Shown here: in pieces, positions 34,280 through 43,871 of the stretch
Numbering within the stretch: position 1 is the stretch's first letter
How the letters are laid out: every line of letters starts with the position of its first letter
Origin: Phycisphaerae bacterium
Lineage (GTDB): Bacteria > Planctomycetota > Phycisphaerae > Sedimentisphaerales > Anaerobacaceae
Direction: 5' to 3'
Assembly (NCBI GenBank): GCA_021736645.1
Contig: JAIPFM010000030.1
Location: forward strand, 1-64,000
Length of the DNA: 64,000 nt
The notes under the pieces: model-generated
Database searches by the model: none
Seen by the model: only the letters and a program-made list of their open reading frames with translations
What the model was told of the DNA's origin: nothing
Program-made: the position numbers and the translations under genes

Positions 34280-37200
34280 TTACCTGATGTCTGCGTGGTA
34301 CGCCTGGAGTGACTTGATGTCACCCTTACCTTTACGTTTTGCCTCAATCCCCCGGGCAGAGGCCAAGGCCGCACTGCAGGTGGTGATATACGGCACCTTG
34401 TACTGAATGGCTGACTTTCGAATATAGGAGTCATCAAACTGACTGACCTTGCCTTGAGGGGTGTTGATAATGAGATGCACCTCGTGGTTCTTGATCGCGT
34501 CACCAATATTGGGACGCCCCTCGTGCATCTTGAGGATCATCTCCGTCTCTATACCTCGTTCTGCAAGAAACGCGCGGGTTCCCTCAGTGGCCAGGATACG
34601 GAATCCCATGGCCTTGAAGAGAGAGGCCGCTTCGACCACACAAGGCTTGTCCTGACCGGCCACGGTGATCAAGACCGTGCCTTCGGTGGGCAGGAGTTGC
34701 TGCGTGGCCTCCTGGGCCTTGAAAAAGGCCAGACCTGACGAGTCGGCCAATCCCAGCACTTCCCCGGTCGATCGCATCTCCGGTCCCAAAAGGGGATCTA
34801 CTTCCGGGAACATATTGAACGGAAACACGGACTCCTTGACACCAAAGTGAGGAATCTTCTTTTGTTCGAGTTTCAAGTCTGCCAGACGCTGGCCCAGCAT
34901 GACCTGCGTGGCCAGTCGTGCCATGGACAGGCCGCAGACCTTGGACACGATCGGCACGGTGCGCGAAGCCCTTGGATTGGCCTCCAGCACATAGACCGTG
35001 TCGTCGGCGATGGCGTACTGAATATTCATCAGCCCGACCACATTGAGTTTGATCGCAATCCGGCGCGTGTAGTCGCAGATTGTATCAAGATGCTTCTGTG
35101 CAATAGACACCGGAGGCAGCACACAGGCAGAATCGCCGGAGTGAATTCCTGCCAGTTCAATGTGCTCCATCACGGCAGGCACAAAGGCGTCCGTCCCGTC
35201 GGAAATCGCATCGGCTTCCGCCTCAATGGCATTGCTGAGAAATCGATCAATCAGAATCGGTCGCTCGGGTGTCACACCCACAGCGGCCTGTAGATATTTA
35301 CGAAGGTCATCCTCGTCATGCACGATTTCCATGCCCCGTCCGCCGAGCACATAGGAGGGACGTACGATCAGGGGATAGCCGATTTTTTTGGCGACTGCCA
35401 ACGCCTGTTTCAGATTGGAGGCCATACCGGCTTCGGGCATGGGGATCTTGAGTGTCTGCATCATGGATCGGAATCGGTCCCGGTCTTCTGCCAGGTCGAT
35501 CATCTCAGGAGACGTGCCAATGATCTTGACACCGGCCGATTCCAGTTCCGCGGCGATATTCAGCGGCGTCTGGCCGCCGAACTGGACAATCACACCTTCG
35601 GGCTTTTCCTTTTCGTAGATGCTCAACACGTCTTCCACAGTCAACGGTTCAAAGTAGAGCTTGTCCGAGGTGTCGTAGTCTGTGGACACGGTTTCCGGAT
35701 TGCAGTTGACCATGATGGTTTCCAGGCCCATGTCACGCAGGGCAAAGGCCGCATGCACGCAGCAATAGTCAAATTCAATGCCTTGACCGATTCGATTGGG
35801 ACCGCCGCCCAAGACCATGATCTTTCGATTGCCGGTGACACTCACCTTGTCCGGGGCATTGTACGTGGAATAGTAATACGCGGCATTGTCCACACCGCTC
35901 ACAGGCACAGGCTCCCACGCCTCTGCCAGACCCAGGGACAGGCGTCGCTTGCGAATGTCGGCTTCAGGCAGGCCCAGGATCTGGGCCAGATAACGATCTG
36001 CAAATCCGTCCTTCTTGGCCTGTAAAAACAGGGCCTCCGGCACGGTCTTGCCCTTGTGGGCCAACAGCTTTTCTTCCAGGGCCACCAACTCGGCCATCTG
36101 CTCAATGAACCAGGCCTTGATGTGCGTCTTCTCGTGCAGGGCCTGGATAGACGCCCCCTTCCGAAGGGCCTCGTACATGATGAACTGCCGTTCGCTGGTG
36201 GGCGTGCTCACGAGCTGCATCAACTCGTCCAAGGATCGCTCATGAAACTCCCTGGCAAATCCAAGACCAGAGCGTCCTGTTTCCAGGGAACGGATGGCCT
36301 TTAAAAAGGCTTCCTTGTAGGTCTTGCCGATACTCATGACCTCGCCCACAGCACGCATCTGCGTCCCCAGCTGGTCCTGAACGCCTTTAAACTTCTCAAA
36401 GGCCCAGCGTGCAAACTTGACCACCACATACTCCCCGCAGGGTGTGTATTTTTCGAGAGTTCCATCCCGCCAGTAGGGAATTTCATCCAGTGTCATACCT
36501 GCTGCCAGCAGGGACGACACAAAGGCAATGGGGAATCCCGTGGCCTTGGACGCCAGAGCAGACGACCTGGAGGTCCTGGGATTGATTTCTATGACCACCA
36601 CACGATCGGTCTTGGGATCGTGGGCAAACTGGACATTGGTACCACCAATGACCTCGATGGCATCCACGATATCGTACGAATGCTTCTGAAGGCGAGCCTG
36701 CAATGCCGGGGTAATCGTCAACATGGGCGCAGTGCAGTAGGAGTCACCCGTATGCACACCCATGGCATCCACGTTTTCAATAAAGCAGACCGTGATCTTC
36801 TGGCCCTTGGTGTCACGCACGACTTCCAGTTCCAGCTCTTCCCACCCCAGCACGGATTCCTCCACCAGGATCTGTCCAATCAAACTTGCCGTCAGGCCGC
36901 GTGCAGCCACGGCCTGAAGCTCATTCACATTGTAGACCAGGCCGCCTCCCGTGCCGCCCATGGTATAGGCCGGGCGAATCACCACAGGATATCCAAGCTC
37001 TTTGGCAATGACCTCCGCCTCCGCCACAGAATAGGCAGGCTTGCTCTTGGGCATTTCAACGCCCACGGTGTCCATGGTATTCTTGAAGGCAATCCGATCC
37101 TCGCCCCGTTCAATGGCATCCAGTTGCACACCAATGACCTTGACACCGTACTTGTCCAGCACACCGGCCTTCGCCAATTCAGAAGACAGATTCAATCCGG

Positions 37201-37480
37201 TCTGTCCGCCCAGATTCGGCAGAAGCGCATCAGGCCGTTCCTTTTCTATGATCCGAGTCATGGTGCGTAGGTTCAGAGGTTCGATGTAGGTGATGTCCGC
37301 GGTACCGGGATCGGTCATAATGGTCGCAGGATTTGAATTGACCAGGATGATGGTGTAACCCAGCTTACGCAGTGCCTTGCAGGCCTGTGTCCCTGAATAA
37401 TCAAACTCGCAGGCCTGTCCAATAATGATGGGGCCAGATCCTATGATCATTACCTTATGGATGTCCTCACGTTTTGGCAT
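34280..37480 (-). CDS. carB: Carbamoyl-phosphate synthase, large subunit
   Basis: 1066 residues from the ATG at 37480, preceded by TGGAGAT; an earlier in-frame ATG adds 18 atypical residues. It has the full two-part design: N-terminal ATP-grasp half (MIIGSGPIIIGQACEFDYSG; RPAYTMGGTGGGLVYN; EINPRTSRSSALASKATGFPIA), oligomerisation domain, second half (GGGPNRIGQGIEFDYCCVHA; RPSYVLGGRGMEIV; EANPRASRTVPIVSKVCG) and C-terminal MGS-like allosteric domain. It makes carbamoyl phosphate for pyrimidine and arginine synthesis. The glutaminase subunit carA is not in the window. Confidence 0.97.
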   Translation of the reverse strand: MPKREDIHKVMIIGSGPIIIGQACEFDYSGTQACKALRKLGYTIILVNSNPATIMTDPGTADITYIEPLNLRTMTRIIEKERPDALLPNLGGQTGLNLSSELAKAGVLDKYGVKVIGVQLDAIERGEDRIAFKNTMDTVGVEMPKSKPAYSVAEAEVIAKELGYPVVIRPAYTMGGTGGGLVYNVNELQAVAARGLTASLIGQILVEESVLGWEELELEVVRDTKGQKITVCFIENVDAMGVHTGDSYCTAPMLTITPALQARLQKHSYDIVDAIEVIGGTNVQFAHDPKTDRVVVIEINPRTSRSSALASKATGFPIAFVSSLLAAGMTLDEIPYWRDGTLEKYTPCGEYVVVKFARWAFEKFKGVQDQLGTQMRAVGEVMSIGKTYKEAFLKAIRSLETGRSGLGFAREFHERSLDELMQLVSTPTSERQFIMYEALRKGASIQALHEKTHIKAWFIEQMAELVALEEKLLAHKGKTVPEALFLQAKKDGFADRYLAQILGLPEADIRKRRLSLGLAEAWEPVPVSGVDNAAYYYSTYNAPDKVSVTGNRKIMVLGGGPNRIGQGIEFDYCCVHAAFALRDMGLETIMVNCNPETVSTDYDTSDKLYFEPLTVEDVLSIYEKEKPEGVIVQFGGQTPLNIAAELESAGVKIIGTSPEMIDLAEDRDRFRSMMQTLKIPMPEAGMASNLKQALAVAKKIGYPLIVRPSYVLGGRGMEIVHDEDDLRKYLQAAVGVTPERPILIDRFLSNAIEAEADAISDGTDAFVPAVMEHIELAGIHSGDSACVLPPVSIAQKHLDTICDYTRRIAIKLNVVGLMNIQYAIADDTVYVLEANPRASRTVPIVSKVCGLSMARLATQVMLGQRLADLKLEQKKIPHFGVKESVFPFNMFPEVDPLLGPEMRSTGEVLGLADSSGLAFFKAQEATQQLLPTEGTVLITVAGQDKPCVVEAASLFKAMGFRILATEGTRAFLAERGIETEMILKMHEGRPNIGDAIKNHEVHLIINTPQGKVSQFDDSYIRKSAIQYKVPYITTCSAALASARGIEAKRKGKGDIKSLQAYHADIR

Positions 37481-37534
37481 GCTCAAATCTCCACATACAT
37501 CGTTGCCGTTGATAGTTCTTGATTTCAAGGGCAA

Positions 37535-37562
37535 TTAAATAGGATTAGTATGGGGTTGTCAA
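37535..37562 (-). promoter_or_regulatory. Candidate carB promoter
   Basis: On the minus strand a consensus TTGACA (37562-37557) lies 15-17 bp upstream of AT-rich TATTTAAT. It is placed between the terminator of the preceding gene and carB, leaving a leader of about 50 bases. Confidence 0.5.
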
Positions 37563-37598
37563 ACAATCACCTTCAGCAATTTCAGGATTACGGCGCAT

Positions 37599-37625
37599 AA
37601 AAAAAGACCGTCCAATGGGACGGCC
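37599..37625 (-). terminator. Rho-independent terminator of the HTH/acidic membrane protein gene
   Basis: Minus-strand reading: GGCCGTCC, loop CATT, GGACGGTC (one G-U pair), then seven T. It sits 36 bp after the stop codon and separates this gene from carB. Confidence 0.9.
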
Positions 37626-37660
37626 TTGTGATTTCGAGGATAGCTGAACCCTGCAAAAGC

Positions 37661-39076
37661 CTATTTCTTCTTCTTGGGTTTCTTTTCCTTTTTCGGTTTC
37701 TTCTCTTTGGGCGCCTTCTCTTTCCTGGGTGCCTTGGCCTTTTTGGCCTTCTTGGCTCTCGGCGCCTTGGGGCCGTCGCTCTTGGTCATAGCCACGGCAG
37801 ACAAGATGATGGCCAGCACGATGAGACCACCCATGATGTACCAGATCCAAGGCCTGACCACATCCAGAATTGAGGGCACATTGCCGCTCATGCCTGAGAT
37901 CGCAATGATCGAGGTGTAAAGCATCACAAAGAGTGGAATAAAGAGCAGGCCACCGAGCATGCGACTGGAGGCCGTGACCGGACCCTCGGTACTGACCGTC
38001 ATCGGCATGACTACAGGCATGTAGGCTTCATCAGAAGACAGACCTGCGTCCACAGGCATCGCCTCAGATTCACCCAACACATCCTTGTCCGACCCAAGCC
38101 CATCGTCTCCAGGGCTGCCGTCCTCACCGTCACTCGTATAGATTTCGTCCAGGATGCCGCCCAGAGAGGTGTCGTCTGCCTGGAGCGATAAATCCAACAG
38201 CCCTGAACCACTGCCAAAGCTGTCCAGACTGAGGTCGTCTTCGATCTCTTCCAGCGAGGTCTCACCTGTGGCGCCGAGGCCCGCCAGTGTTTCGGCCATG
38301 GTATCATCTGTGAGCTTGAAGTCTCCGTCTGTTTCACCCAGAAGATTGATGCCCTCTTCACCACTCAAGGCGGTGTCCATGTTGGTCAGCTCATTGGTGC
38401 CGTCACCAAGACCGGAAGACTCGGCTGCCAGAAAAATGTCCTCATCATCATCGGCCCCCTCGAACTGAGGTTCGCTGCCCACCACCTGGGTGTCGGAGAA
38501 ATCCGGACCGGCCTCGTCCTCTGCCGAAGCCACATCCAGCTCCGGCTCGACCAGGCTTAACTCATCAGAGTCCTCATCCATCAAGAATCCCAGACTGTCA
38601 TCGCCTGCAGAGACCTCGTCAGAGGCAGCCTCTTCTGCGGTCTCATCTTCATCGGCAAAGCCCAGCAGCGCGTCGAGATCTGCATCCAGAGTCGCAGCAT
38701 CGTCTGATGCCATGTCAGGCTCCAGCGCCAAAGCATCCTGTTCCAATGATGCCAACTCATCAACTTCAGCATCCTCTTCCGCAGGCTCAAGCACAAGATC
38801 GTCCGACGCATCCTGAAGGTCTTCTTCCACAGTTTCCATGTCAAGGAAATCGTCAGAATCGTCCGCCTCAACAGTGGGCTCCAATGCGAGATCAAGATCC
38901 TCCGGTTCAGATTCATCAGGCGTCAGCAAAGACTCGACCTCGTCAATCTTGAACATGATATTGGATCCATCTCGAAACTCGCGTAGTTTACCCTCCGTGG
39001 CCAACTGTTTTACGTCTTCTTGCGACATGCCGAGTTTGTCGGCGGCTTCCTGTAATGAGTAAAACATTCCAGCCAT
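37661..39076 (-). CDS. HTH domain - acidic linker - two TM - Lys-rich tail protein
   Basis: 471 residues. Residues 4-50 (FYSLQEAADKLGMSQEDVKQ, then LREFRDGSNIMFKIDEVESL) form a MerR/excisionase-type winged helix. A very acidic, low-complexity segment rich in Asp, Glu, Ser and Leu covers about 52-350. Two TM helices follow (about 372-395 and 410-435), and a basic tail (K/A/P repeats ending KPKKEKKPKKKK). It could be a membrane-tethered DNA-binding protein or a scaffold; proteins of this design recur in Phycisphaerae and are uncharacterised as far as I know. It is transcribed alone, from its own promoter to its own terminator. Confidence 0.75.
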   Translation of the reverse strand: MAGMFYSLQEAADKLGMSQEDVKQLATEGKLREFRDGSNIMFKIDEVESLLTPDESEPEDLDLALEPTVEADDSDDFLDMETVEEDLQDASDDLVLEPAEEDAEVDELASLEQDALALEPDMASDDAATLDADLDALLGFADEDETAEEAASDEVSAGDDSLGFLMDEDSDELSLVEPELDVASAEDEAGPDFSDTQVVGSEPQFEGADDDEDIFLAAESSGLGDGTNELTNMDTALSGEEGINLLGETDGDFKLTDDTMAETLAGLGATGETSLEEIEDDLSLDSFGSGSGLLDLSLQADDTSLGGILDEIYTSDGEDGSPGDDGLGSDKDVLGESEAMPVDAGLSSDEAYMPVVMPMTVSTEGPVTASSRMLGGLLFIPLFVMLYTSIIAISGMSGNVPSILDVVRPWIWYIMGGLIVLAIILSAVAMTKSDGPKAPRAKKAKKAKAPRKEKAPKEKKPKKEKKPKKKK

Positions 39077-39156
39077 AATTTCATCATCTCCGATAAGCCA
39101 ATAACCTGACCCAAAACACCCTTTCCGTTAACCCCAAGAAGAATTGAGCCGGGATC

Positions 39157-39185
39157 ATTGTATCTTAACAACAACCTTCATGCAA
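39157..39185 (-). promoter_or_regulatory. Promoter of the HTH/acidic membrane protein gene
   Basis: On the minus strand TTGCAT (39185-39180), 17 bp, TACAAT (39162-39157). A start near 39150 gives a leader of about 75 bases to the ATG at 39076, with GGAGATGATG before it. The rest of the 306-bp gap 39077-39382 is AT-rich and holds only the groES terminator. Confidence 0.65.
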
Positions 39186-39356
39186 ATCTTTTTTAACTTA
39201 ACACCCTTATTGCAGGGGTATTAGATTCGCACTGTCTCGTCCGATAATTTATCATAATATACAGACGATTCTCCAAAAAACTTTCCGGTCTCAAAAAAAA
39301 TAAGGGAATCCAGGCGCAAAGACCCGGAACCTGTCACTGGAAATGTGAATCACCAA

Positions 39357-39380
39357 CCCGATAAGACATCTCTTATCGGG
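39357..39380 (-). terminator. Hairpin terminator after groES
   Basis: A perfect 10-bp stem, CCCGATAAGA and TCTTATCGGG, with a four-base loop, starts two bases after the groES stop. The following minus-strand sequence is GTTGGTG, so the U-tract is poor; it may act with Rho or protect the 3' end. Confidence 0.65.
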
Positions 39381-39382
39381 CT

Positions 39383-39703
39383 TTAACTCTTTCGAAATAC
39401 AGCCACTACATTCTCAACATCCACCACAAACAGGCGGTTTGAGCCTTCGAAATCCACCGGGATTGCCCCCTTGGGATTGAACAGAATCTTGTCATATTTT
39501 TCCAAAGGAATTTCCGGAAGATTCTCGATTTCTGCAGACACAGCCACAATGCGACCGGTAATGGTGGGAATCTCAATATTGTCGGGCAACTGGATACCAC
39601 CTTTGGTCTGCTTCTTGTCTTCATCCTTTCGGATCAGCACGCGCTTTCCAATAGGCTCCACTGTTTCAAATTCCATGGTGTCCAGATTGTTGTTTAAATC
39701 CAT
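39383..39703 (-). CDS. GroES-like co-chaperonin, divergent
   Basis: 106 residues. Cpn10 features: PIGKRVLIRKDED, mobile-loop region KQTKGGIQLPDN, GRIVAVSAEI, KYDKILFNPKGAIPVDFEG and a C-terminal LFVVDVENVVAVF. Lengths between blocks and the IPTITGR segment differ from standard GroES, and a 10-residue extension precedes the fold. GroEL is not adjacent; the upstream neighbour, 15 bp away, is topA. This suggests a secondary GroES paralogue partnering a GroEL encoded elsewhere. Confidence 0.8.
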   Translation of the reverse strand: MDLNNNLDTMEFETVEPIGKRVLIRKDEDKKQTKGGIQLPDNIEIPTITGRIVAVSAEIENLPEIPLEKYDKILFNPKGAIPVDFEGSNRLFVVDVENVVAVFRKS

Positions 39704-39718
39704 ACCCGTCCCTGCTGG

Positions 39719-42124
39719 CTATTTTGCCTCAGCCGTTGCGATATCAGCCACTTCTTCTTTGCCTGCCTTGTCCTTCTTTCCAGCGGGTTTCTTTTTGCGT
39801 CCGAGGATTTCATCGGCCTTTTCGTACGTATCTGGCGGCCATTGCCCGGCTTCCTGCAACTCCTTGAGGTGATCCAACTGCTTGATACTGATAATGGTTC
39901 GACAGCGCGGGAACTTATTGCACCCCAGGAACGGGCCCCGTTTACTCTGACGAATGACCAGCTCGCCGGCCTTGCATTTGTAGCATTTGACACCCGAAAG
40001 CTCGGCTGGCTCCTTGGGCGGCAGGATATTGCCTTCCTTATCGATTTTCTGGGTGGTCTTGCATTCGGGGTAGTCTGAACACCCGAGGAACTCACCAAAT
40101 CGCCCTTTCTTATGAATCATCGGTTTGCTGCAGTTGGGACATTTGTGCTCGGTCACAACCTGTTCGAGCATCTTGCCCTCATCGTCACAGGGACAGGCGT
40201 ATTTGCACTCCGGATAGTCGGAGCAACTCAAAAAACGCCCATTTTTGCCAAATCTGTAGACCATTGGCTTCTGGCAGTCAGGGCAGGTGAACTCACTGGG
40301 CTGAGTCTCGGCCTTGGCATGTTTCATCTCCTCCATGGCCGTGTCCAGGTTCTTTTTAAAGGGGCCGTAGAACTCCTCAAGAATACTCACCCAATCCAGA
40401 TGCAGCTCTTCGATCTTGTCGAGCTGTTCTTCCATGAATCTGGTAAATGAGATGTCCATGACCTTGGGAAAGAATTCACTGAGCTTGTCGGTGACCACTT
40501 CACCCAGGTCGGTGGCATAAAACTTTCGGTCCTTCTGCTTCACATAGTCACGATCCTGGATCGTACTGATAATCGAAGCATATGTACTGGGACGACCGAT
40601 GCCCTCCCGTTCCAGGGCCTTGACCAGAGAGGCTTCCGTGTATCTGGCAGGCGGCTTGGTAAAGTGCTGCTCTGCCTCGATTTCCACAGGCGCCAGGGGC
40701 TGACCTTCGGACACGACAGGCAGTTGCTGCTCATTGGACGAAATGGTCCAGACGCGCGTGCACCCGTCAAACACCTGAATACGCCCATTGGTCCTGTACA
40801 GGCAAGGGCCGATTTCGGTCTCAGCCTGGATGTCCAGGGTGGTCACATTCCACCGGCCCGGCTGCATCTGGCTGGCCACAAACCGACGCCAAATGATATC
40901 ATACAGCTTAAACTGTTCGTCATTGACATACGGCTTGACCTGCTCAGGCGACAGCGATGCATCTGTCGGACGGATGGCTTCGTGCGCTTCCTGTGCATTC
41001 TTGCCGGAGGCATACATCTTGGGTTTATCCGGCAGATACGAAGGGCCGAATTCAGTTTCAATATACTGCCTGGCCATATCCAGGGCCTCTTTGGACAGGA
41101 AGGTACTGTCAGTACGCATGTAGGTGATAAGGCCCACAGCACCCCTGGAACCCATGTCCACACCTTCATACAGTTGCTGAGCAATACGCATGGTGCGTTT
41201 GGCAGCGAATCCCAGGCGATTGGAAGCGGCCTGCTGAATGGTCGAGGTAATAAACGGAGGCGACGGGCGCGTCAGGGACTCCTTGGTCTCGATCCTGCCA
41301 ATGGAATAACTGGCCTTGGCCAGGGCATGGTACACGCTCATGGCCTGCGTTTCGTTGTCCGCGTTATATTTCTCGCCGTTGACCTTGACCAGCTCCGCTT
41401 TGAAGGCATTGTGCTCTGTCAACCACTCGCTCTGCTTGGCCAGGATGGGCGGCTTGCCGTCCACCGTGTTTGCCTCCAAAAAGGCCCTCCACAGCGCGGC
41501 CTTGCCATCCTTCAAATCAGTGGTGAACACAGCAGGAATGAGCCAGTATTCATCCGGCTTGAACGCCTTGATCTCGCGTTCTTTGATGACCACAATCTTG
41601 ACTGCCACAGATTGAACGCGACCTGCGGACAGGCCCCGTGTGACCTTTTTCCACAGCAGCGGGCTGATCTGATACCCCACAATACGGTCCAGGATACGTC
41701 GGGCCTGCTGCGCATTGACCTTGTTCATGTCAAGGCGTCCCGGATCTTTAAAGGCCTCCTGGATAGACGCCTTGGTAATGGCATTGAAGATCACACGATA
41801 GGTCTTGTCTTCCGGCACACCCAGGATCTGCTGCAAATGCCAGGCAATGGCCTCTCCTTCGCGGTCAAGGTCAGTTGCCAGGTACAGACGGTCGCACTTT
41901 TTGGCCAGGGCCTTGAGTGAGATCACGGTTCGCTTCTTGCCAGGCATGATGTCGTAGGTCGGGGCAAACCCATTCTCAATGTCCACATTGATCCCCTTGG
42001 AGGGAAGATCTCTGATGTGTCCCATGGACGCCTTGACCTCAAAGCCAGGACCGAGATACTTGTTGATGGTCTTCGCCTTTGCCGGTGATTCTACAATCAC
42101 GAGTGCCTTGCCTGAGTTTGCCAT
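39719..42124 (-). CDS. topA: DNA topoisomerase I (type IA)
   Basis: 801 residues from the ATG at 42124; a second in-frame ATG lies at 42139. The Toprim domain opens ALVIVESPAKAKTINKYLG and carries DLDREGEAIAWHL. The catalytic Tyr is in GLITYMRTDSTFLS (about 320). Three C-terminal zinc-binding modules (CPDC..., CPNC...CSDYPEC, CYKC...CNKFPRC) and a Lys-rich tail complete the normal bacterial layout. It relaxes negative supercoils. It is cotranscribed with the GroES-like gene. Confidence 0.97.
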   Translation of the reverse strand: MANSGKALVIVESPAKAKTINKYLGPGFEVKASMGHIRDLPSKGINVDIENGFAPTYDIMPGKKRTVISLKALAKKCDRLYLATDLDREGEAIAWHLQQILGVPEDKTYRVIFNAITKASIQEAFKDPGRLDMNKVNAQQARRILDRIVGYQISPLLWKKVTRGLSAGRVQSVAVKIVVIKEREIKAFKPDEYWLIPAVFTTDLKDGKAALWRAFLEANTVDGKPPILAKQSEWLTEHNAFKAELVKVNGEKYNADNETQAMSVYHALAKASYSIGRIETKESLTRPSPPFITSTIQQAASNRLGFAAKRTMRIAQQLYEGVDMGSRGAVGLITYMRTDSTFLSKEALDMARQYIETEFGPSYLPDKPKMYASGKNAQEAHEAIRPTDASLSPEQVKPYVNDEQFKLYDIIWRRFVASQMQPGRWNVTTLDIQAETEIGPCLYRTNGRIQVFDGCTRVWTISSNEQQLPVVSEGQPLAPVEIEAEQHFTKPPARYTEASLVKALEREGIGRPSTYASIISTIQDRDYVKQKDRKFYATDLGEVVTDKLSEFFPKVMDISFTRFMEEQLDKIEELHLDWVSILEEFYGPFKKNLDTAMEEMKHAKAETQPSEFTCPDCQKPMVYRFGKNGRFLSCSDYPECKYACPCDDEGKMLEQVVTEHKCPNCSKPMIHKKGRFGEFLGCSDYPECKTTQKIDKEGNILPPKEPAELSGVKCYKCKAGELVIRQSKRGPFLGCNKFPRCRTIISIKQLDHLKELQEAGQWPPDTYEKADEILGRKKKPAGKKDKAGKEEVADIATAEAK

Positions 42125-42255
42125 AGCCGATCCAAACACCTATTTAAAGATTATAAACTACAATAAATAAAACACTTAGGCTTTTTTCTACCGCATAAAA
42201 ACATGACCGTTTATGCGACATATCGGCCATAAGCCCTGATCAATTCAGAAAAGGA

Positions 42256-42284
42256 GAAATACTTTTATGCCAAACGGATGTCAA
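42256..42284 (-). promoter_or_regulatory. Promoter of topA-groES
   Basis: On the minus strand a perfect TTGACA (42284-42279), 17 bp, TATTTC (42261-42256). A start near 42249 would leave a leader of about 125 bases before topA. The gap 42125-42332 contains no gene. Confidence 0.65.
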
Positions 42285-42332
42285 GAGAAAACAGTTTTCG
42301 GCACTGCCATACGTGTCGACAAAGCCTTCCGT

Positions 42333-42950
42333 TCATCCGCCTTTTAGCTGCTCCCCCAGGAGAGGCTTTAATGCCCTAATGGCATTACCACGGTGAGAAA
42401 TGGCATTTTTCTCGGCAGAATCCAGCTCTGCCATGGTCTTGTGAAAATTCGGAAGATAAAAAATCGGATCATACCCGAATCCGCCTTGGCCGAAGGGTTC
42501 CCGGGCAATCATCCCTTCGACTGTGCCCTGAGTTTCGATGAGCACCTTATCCGGCGATGCCACACAGATACAACACATAAATCGAGCTGTCCGTTCAGAT
42601 TCCGATACCTTCTCGAGCAATGCCAGGAGTTTTTCGCTATTTTTCCGATCCGTCACCCTGCGGTCAGAAGACTGGTCGCCGGAAAATCTGGCCGACAACA
42701 CCCCTGGCTGCCCTCCAAGGGCATCGACCACCAGACCTGAATCATCGCTCAGGGTCCACAACCCCGAGGCCTGGGCATAGGCCACGGCCTTGAGTCTGGC
42801 ATTGCCGGCAAAGGTCGGGGCATTCTCTTCCACATCCAGGTCAATCCCCACCTCAGACAGGCTGAGCCAATGGGCCTCGGATCCGAGCAGGTCTCTCAGT
42901 TCCTGGATCTTGCCCTGATTGGTGGTGGCCACCAGAATATCACGTGACAT
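42333..42950 (-). CDS. rdgB: Non-canonical purine NTP pyrophosphatase (RdgB/HAM1)
   Basis: 205 residues, normal length. Motifs: ILVATTNQGKIQELRDLL with substrate-binding T-N-x-G-K, ENAPTFAGNARLKA, SDDSGLVVDALGGQPGVLSARFSG, GFGYDPIFYLP, and the final AISHRGNAI. It hydrolyses ITP, XTP and their deoxy forms to monophosphates and keeps damaged purines out of DNA. It is a lone gene between topA and the CPBP gene, on the same strand. Confidence 0.96.
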   Translation of the reverse strand: MSRDILVATTNQGKIQELRDLLGSEAHWLSLSEVGIDLDVEENAPTFAGNARLKAVAYAQASGLWTLSDDSGLVVDALGGQPGVLSARFSGDQSSDRRVTDRKNSEKLLALLEKVSESERTARFMCCICVASPDKVLIETQGTVEGMIAREPFGQGGFGYDPIFYLPNFHKTMAELDSAEKNAISHRGNAIRALKPLLGEQLKGG

Positions 42951-43040
42951 AGTGTCTCCTGTTATAAGAACAACGCGTCAAAGGGGTATCAGATCGAAAA
43001 CAGGCTGTCAAGAAAGACTTCAAGACGTGGGCTGAGAATG

Positions 43041-43724
43041 TCACGCCACAAACAGCAGATGATACCCCACGCCAAATACAGCCACATCCACCATGGCATG
43101 ACTCACATAACCCGGCCATATGGAACGGTATCGCATATAACACCAGGACCAGGCTGCGCCCCCAATAAAGATCCCGACTGCCGCCATGGCCACGACCCAA
43201 GGGGTTAAAAAGATCTGCATGGCCACAATGTGGTGCAGGGTAAAGGCCACTGCAGATGCCGCAATGGCAAGCTTGGGCAACAGAAGGTCCGCCAGTTTCT
43301 CCACCACAAACCATCGCCACACATACTCTTCCAACACAGAATTGACCGTCACCCAATACAGTGCGCCCATCAGATACATGGATCTGTTGCTCAATCCGGT
43401 TTCTACACCCATGGCCTGAACCGCCTTGGGGTCAATGAGCAGGGCCCCCAACCCCCAATACGCCAGCACAATGAAGACGCAAATAGCGGCGCCCAGGGCC
43501 ATGGCCACACCAAAACCTCCCTGGGTCGGCCTGGACCAGCAGATGCGCTTCCTTTCTACTGCAACTCGCCACACCAGCGGCAGGGCCAGGAGCCACACCT
43601 TGGCAGCAAAAAACAAGCCTTTGCCCAGCATCTGATCGGGCCAGGCAATCATGCCCGCCCACACACCCAGGCTGGGTGCAGGCAGCAGCAGGATGAGTGC
43701 CCAGATGGAAGACCGCTTGACCAT
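43041..43724 (-). CDS. CPBP-family intramembrane metalloprotease
   Basis: 227 residues with six or more TM helices. The CPBP/Abi motif is present: VLEEYVWRWFV (EExxxR at 132-137), FTLHHIVA (His164-His165), and a later segment GGAAWSWCYMRYRSIWPGYVSHAMVD in which the final H aligns with the third motif. Relatives include prenyl-protein endopeptidases of the Rce1 type and bacteriocin self-immunity proteins. Substrate is unknown. It is divergent from the LamG/dockerin gene. Confidence 0.87.
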   Translation of the reverse strand: MVKRSSIWALILLLPAPSLGVWAGMIAWPDQMLGKGLFFAAKVWLLALPLVWRVAVERKRICWSRPTQGGFGVAMALGAAICVFIVLAYWGLGALLIDPKAVQAMGVETGLSNRSMYLMGALYWVTVNSVLEEYVWRWFVVEKLADLLLPKLAIAASAVAFTLHHIVAMQIFLTPWVVAMAAVGIFIGGAAWSWCYMRYRSIWPGYVSHAMVDVAVFGVGYHLLFVA

Positions 43725-43784
43725 GTGAGTAGCTTACCCTGAAAGGGTTGTATTGACAAGATGCTGCTTTCTTGCAGCACTAAC

Positions 43785-43813
43785 TTGTAGTTCCACCCCC
43801 AATTCGTTATAAT
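43785..43813 (+). promoter_or_regulatory. Promoter of the LamG/dockerin-like gene
   Basis: TTGTAG (43785-43790), 17 bp, perfect TATAAT (43808-43813). A start near 43820 gives a leader of about 52 bases carrying the strong AAGGAGG site. A 6-bp hairpin, TGCTGC/GCAGCA, lies just upstream between the divergent genes. Confidence 0.7.
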
Positions 43814-43871
43814 CCAGGTAATCAGGTGATCTAAGGTCACGGGTTAAAAGGAAGAGCAAAAAGGAGGCTCG

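Noticed and set aside
34252-34506. Upstream in-frame extension of the methyltransferase-like gene
   Set aside because: Lies antisense-frame inside carB and reads as low-quality Ser/Arg/Thr-rich sequence; the pterin-binding fold begins right at the GTG at 34251.
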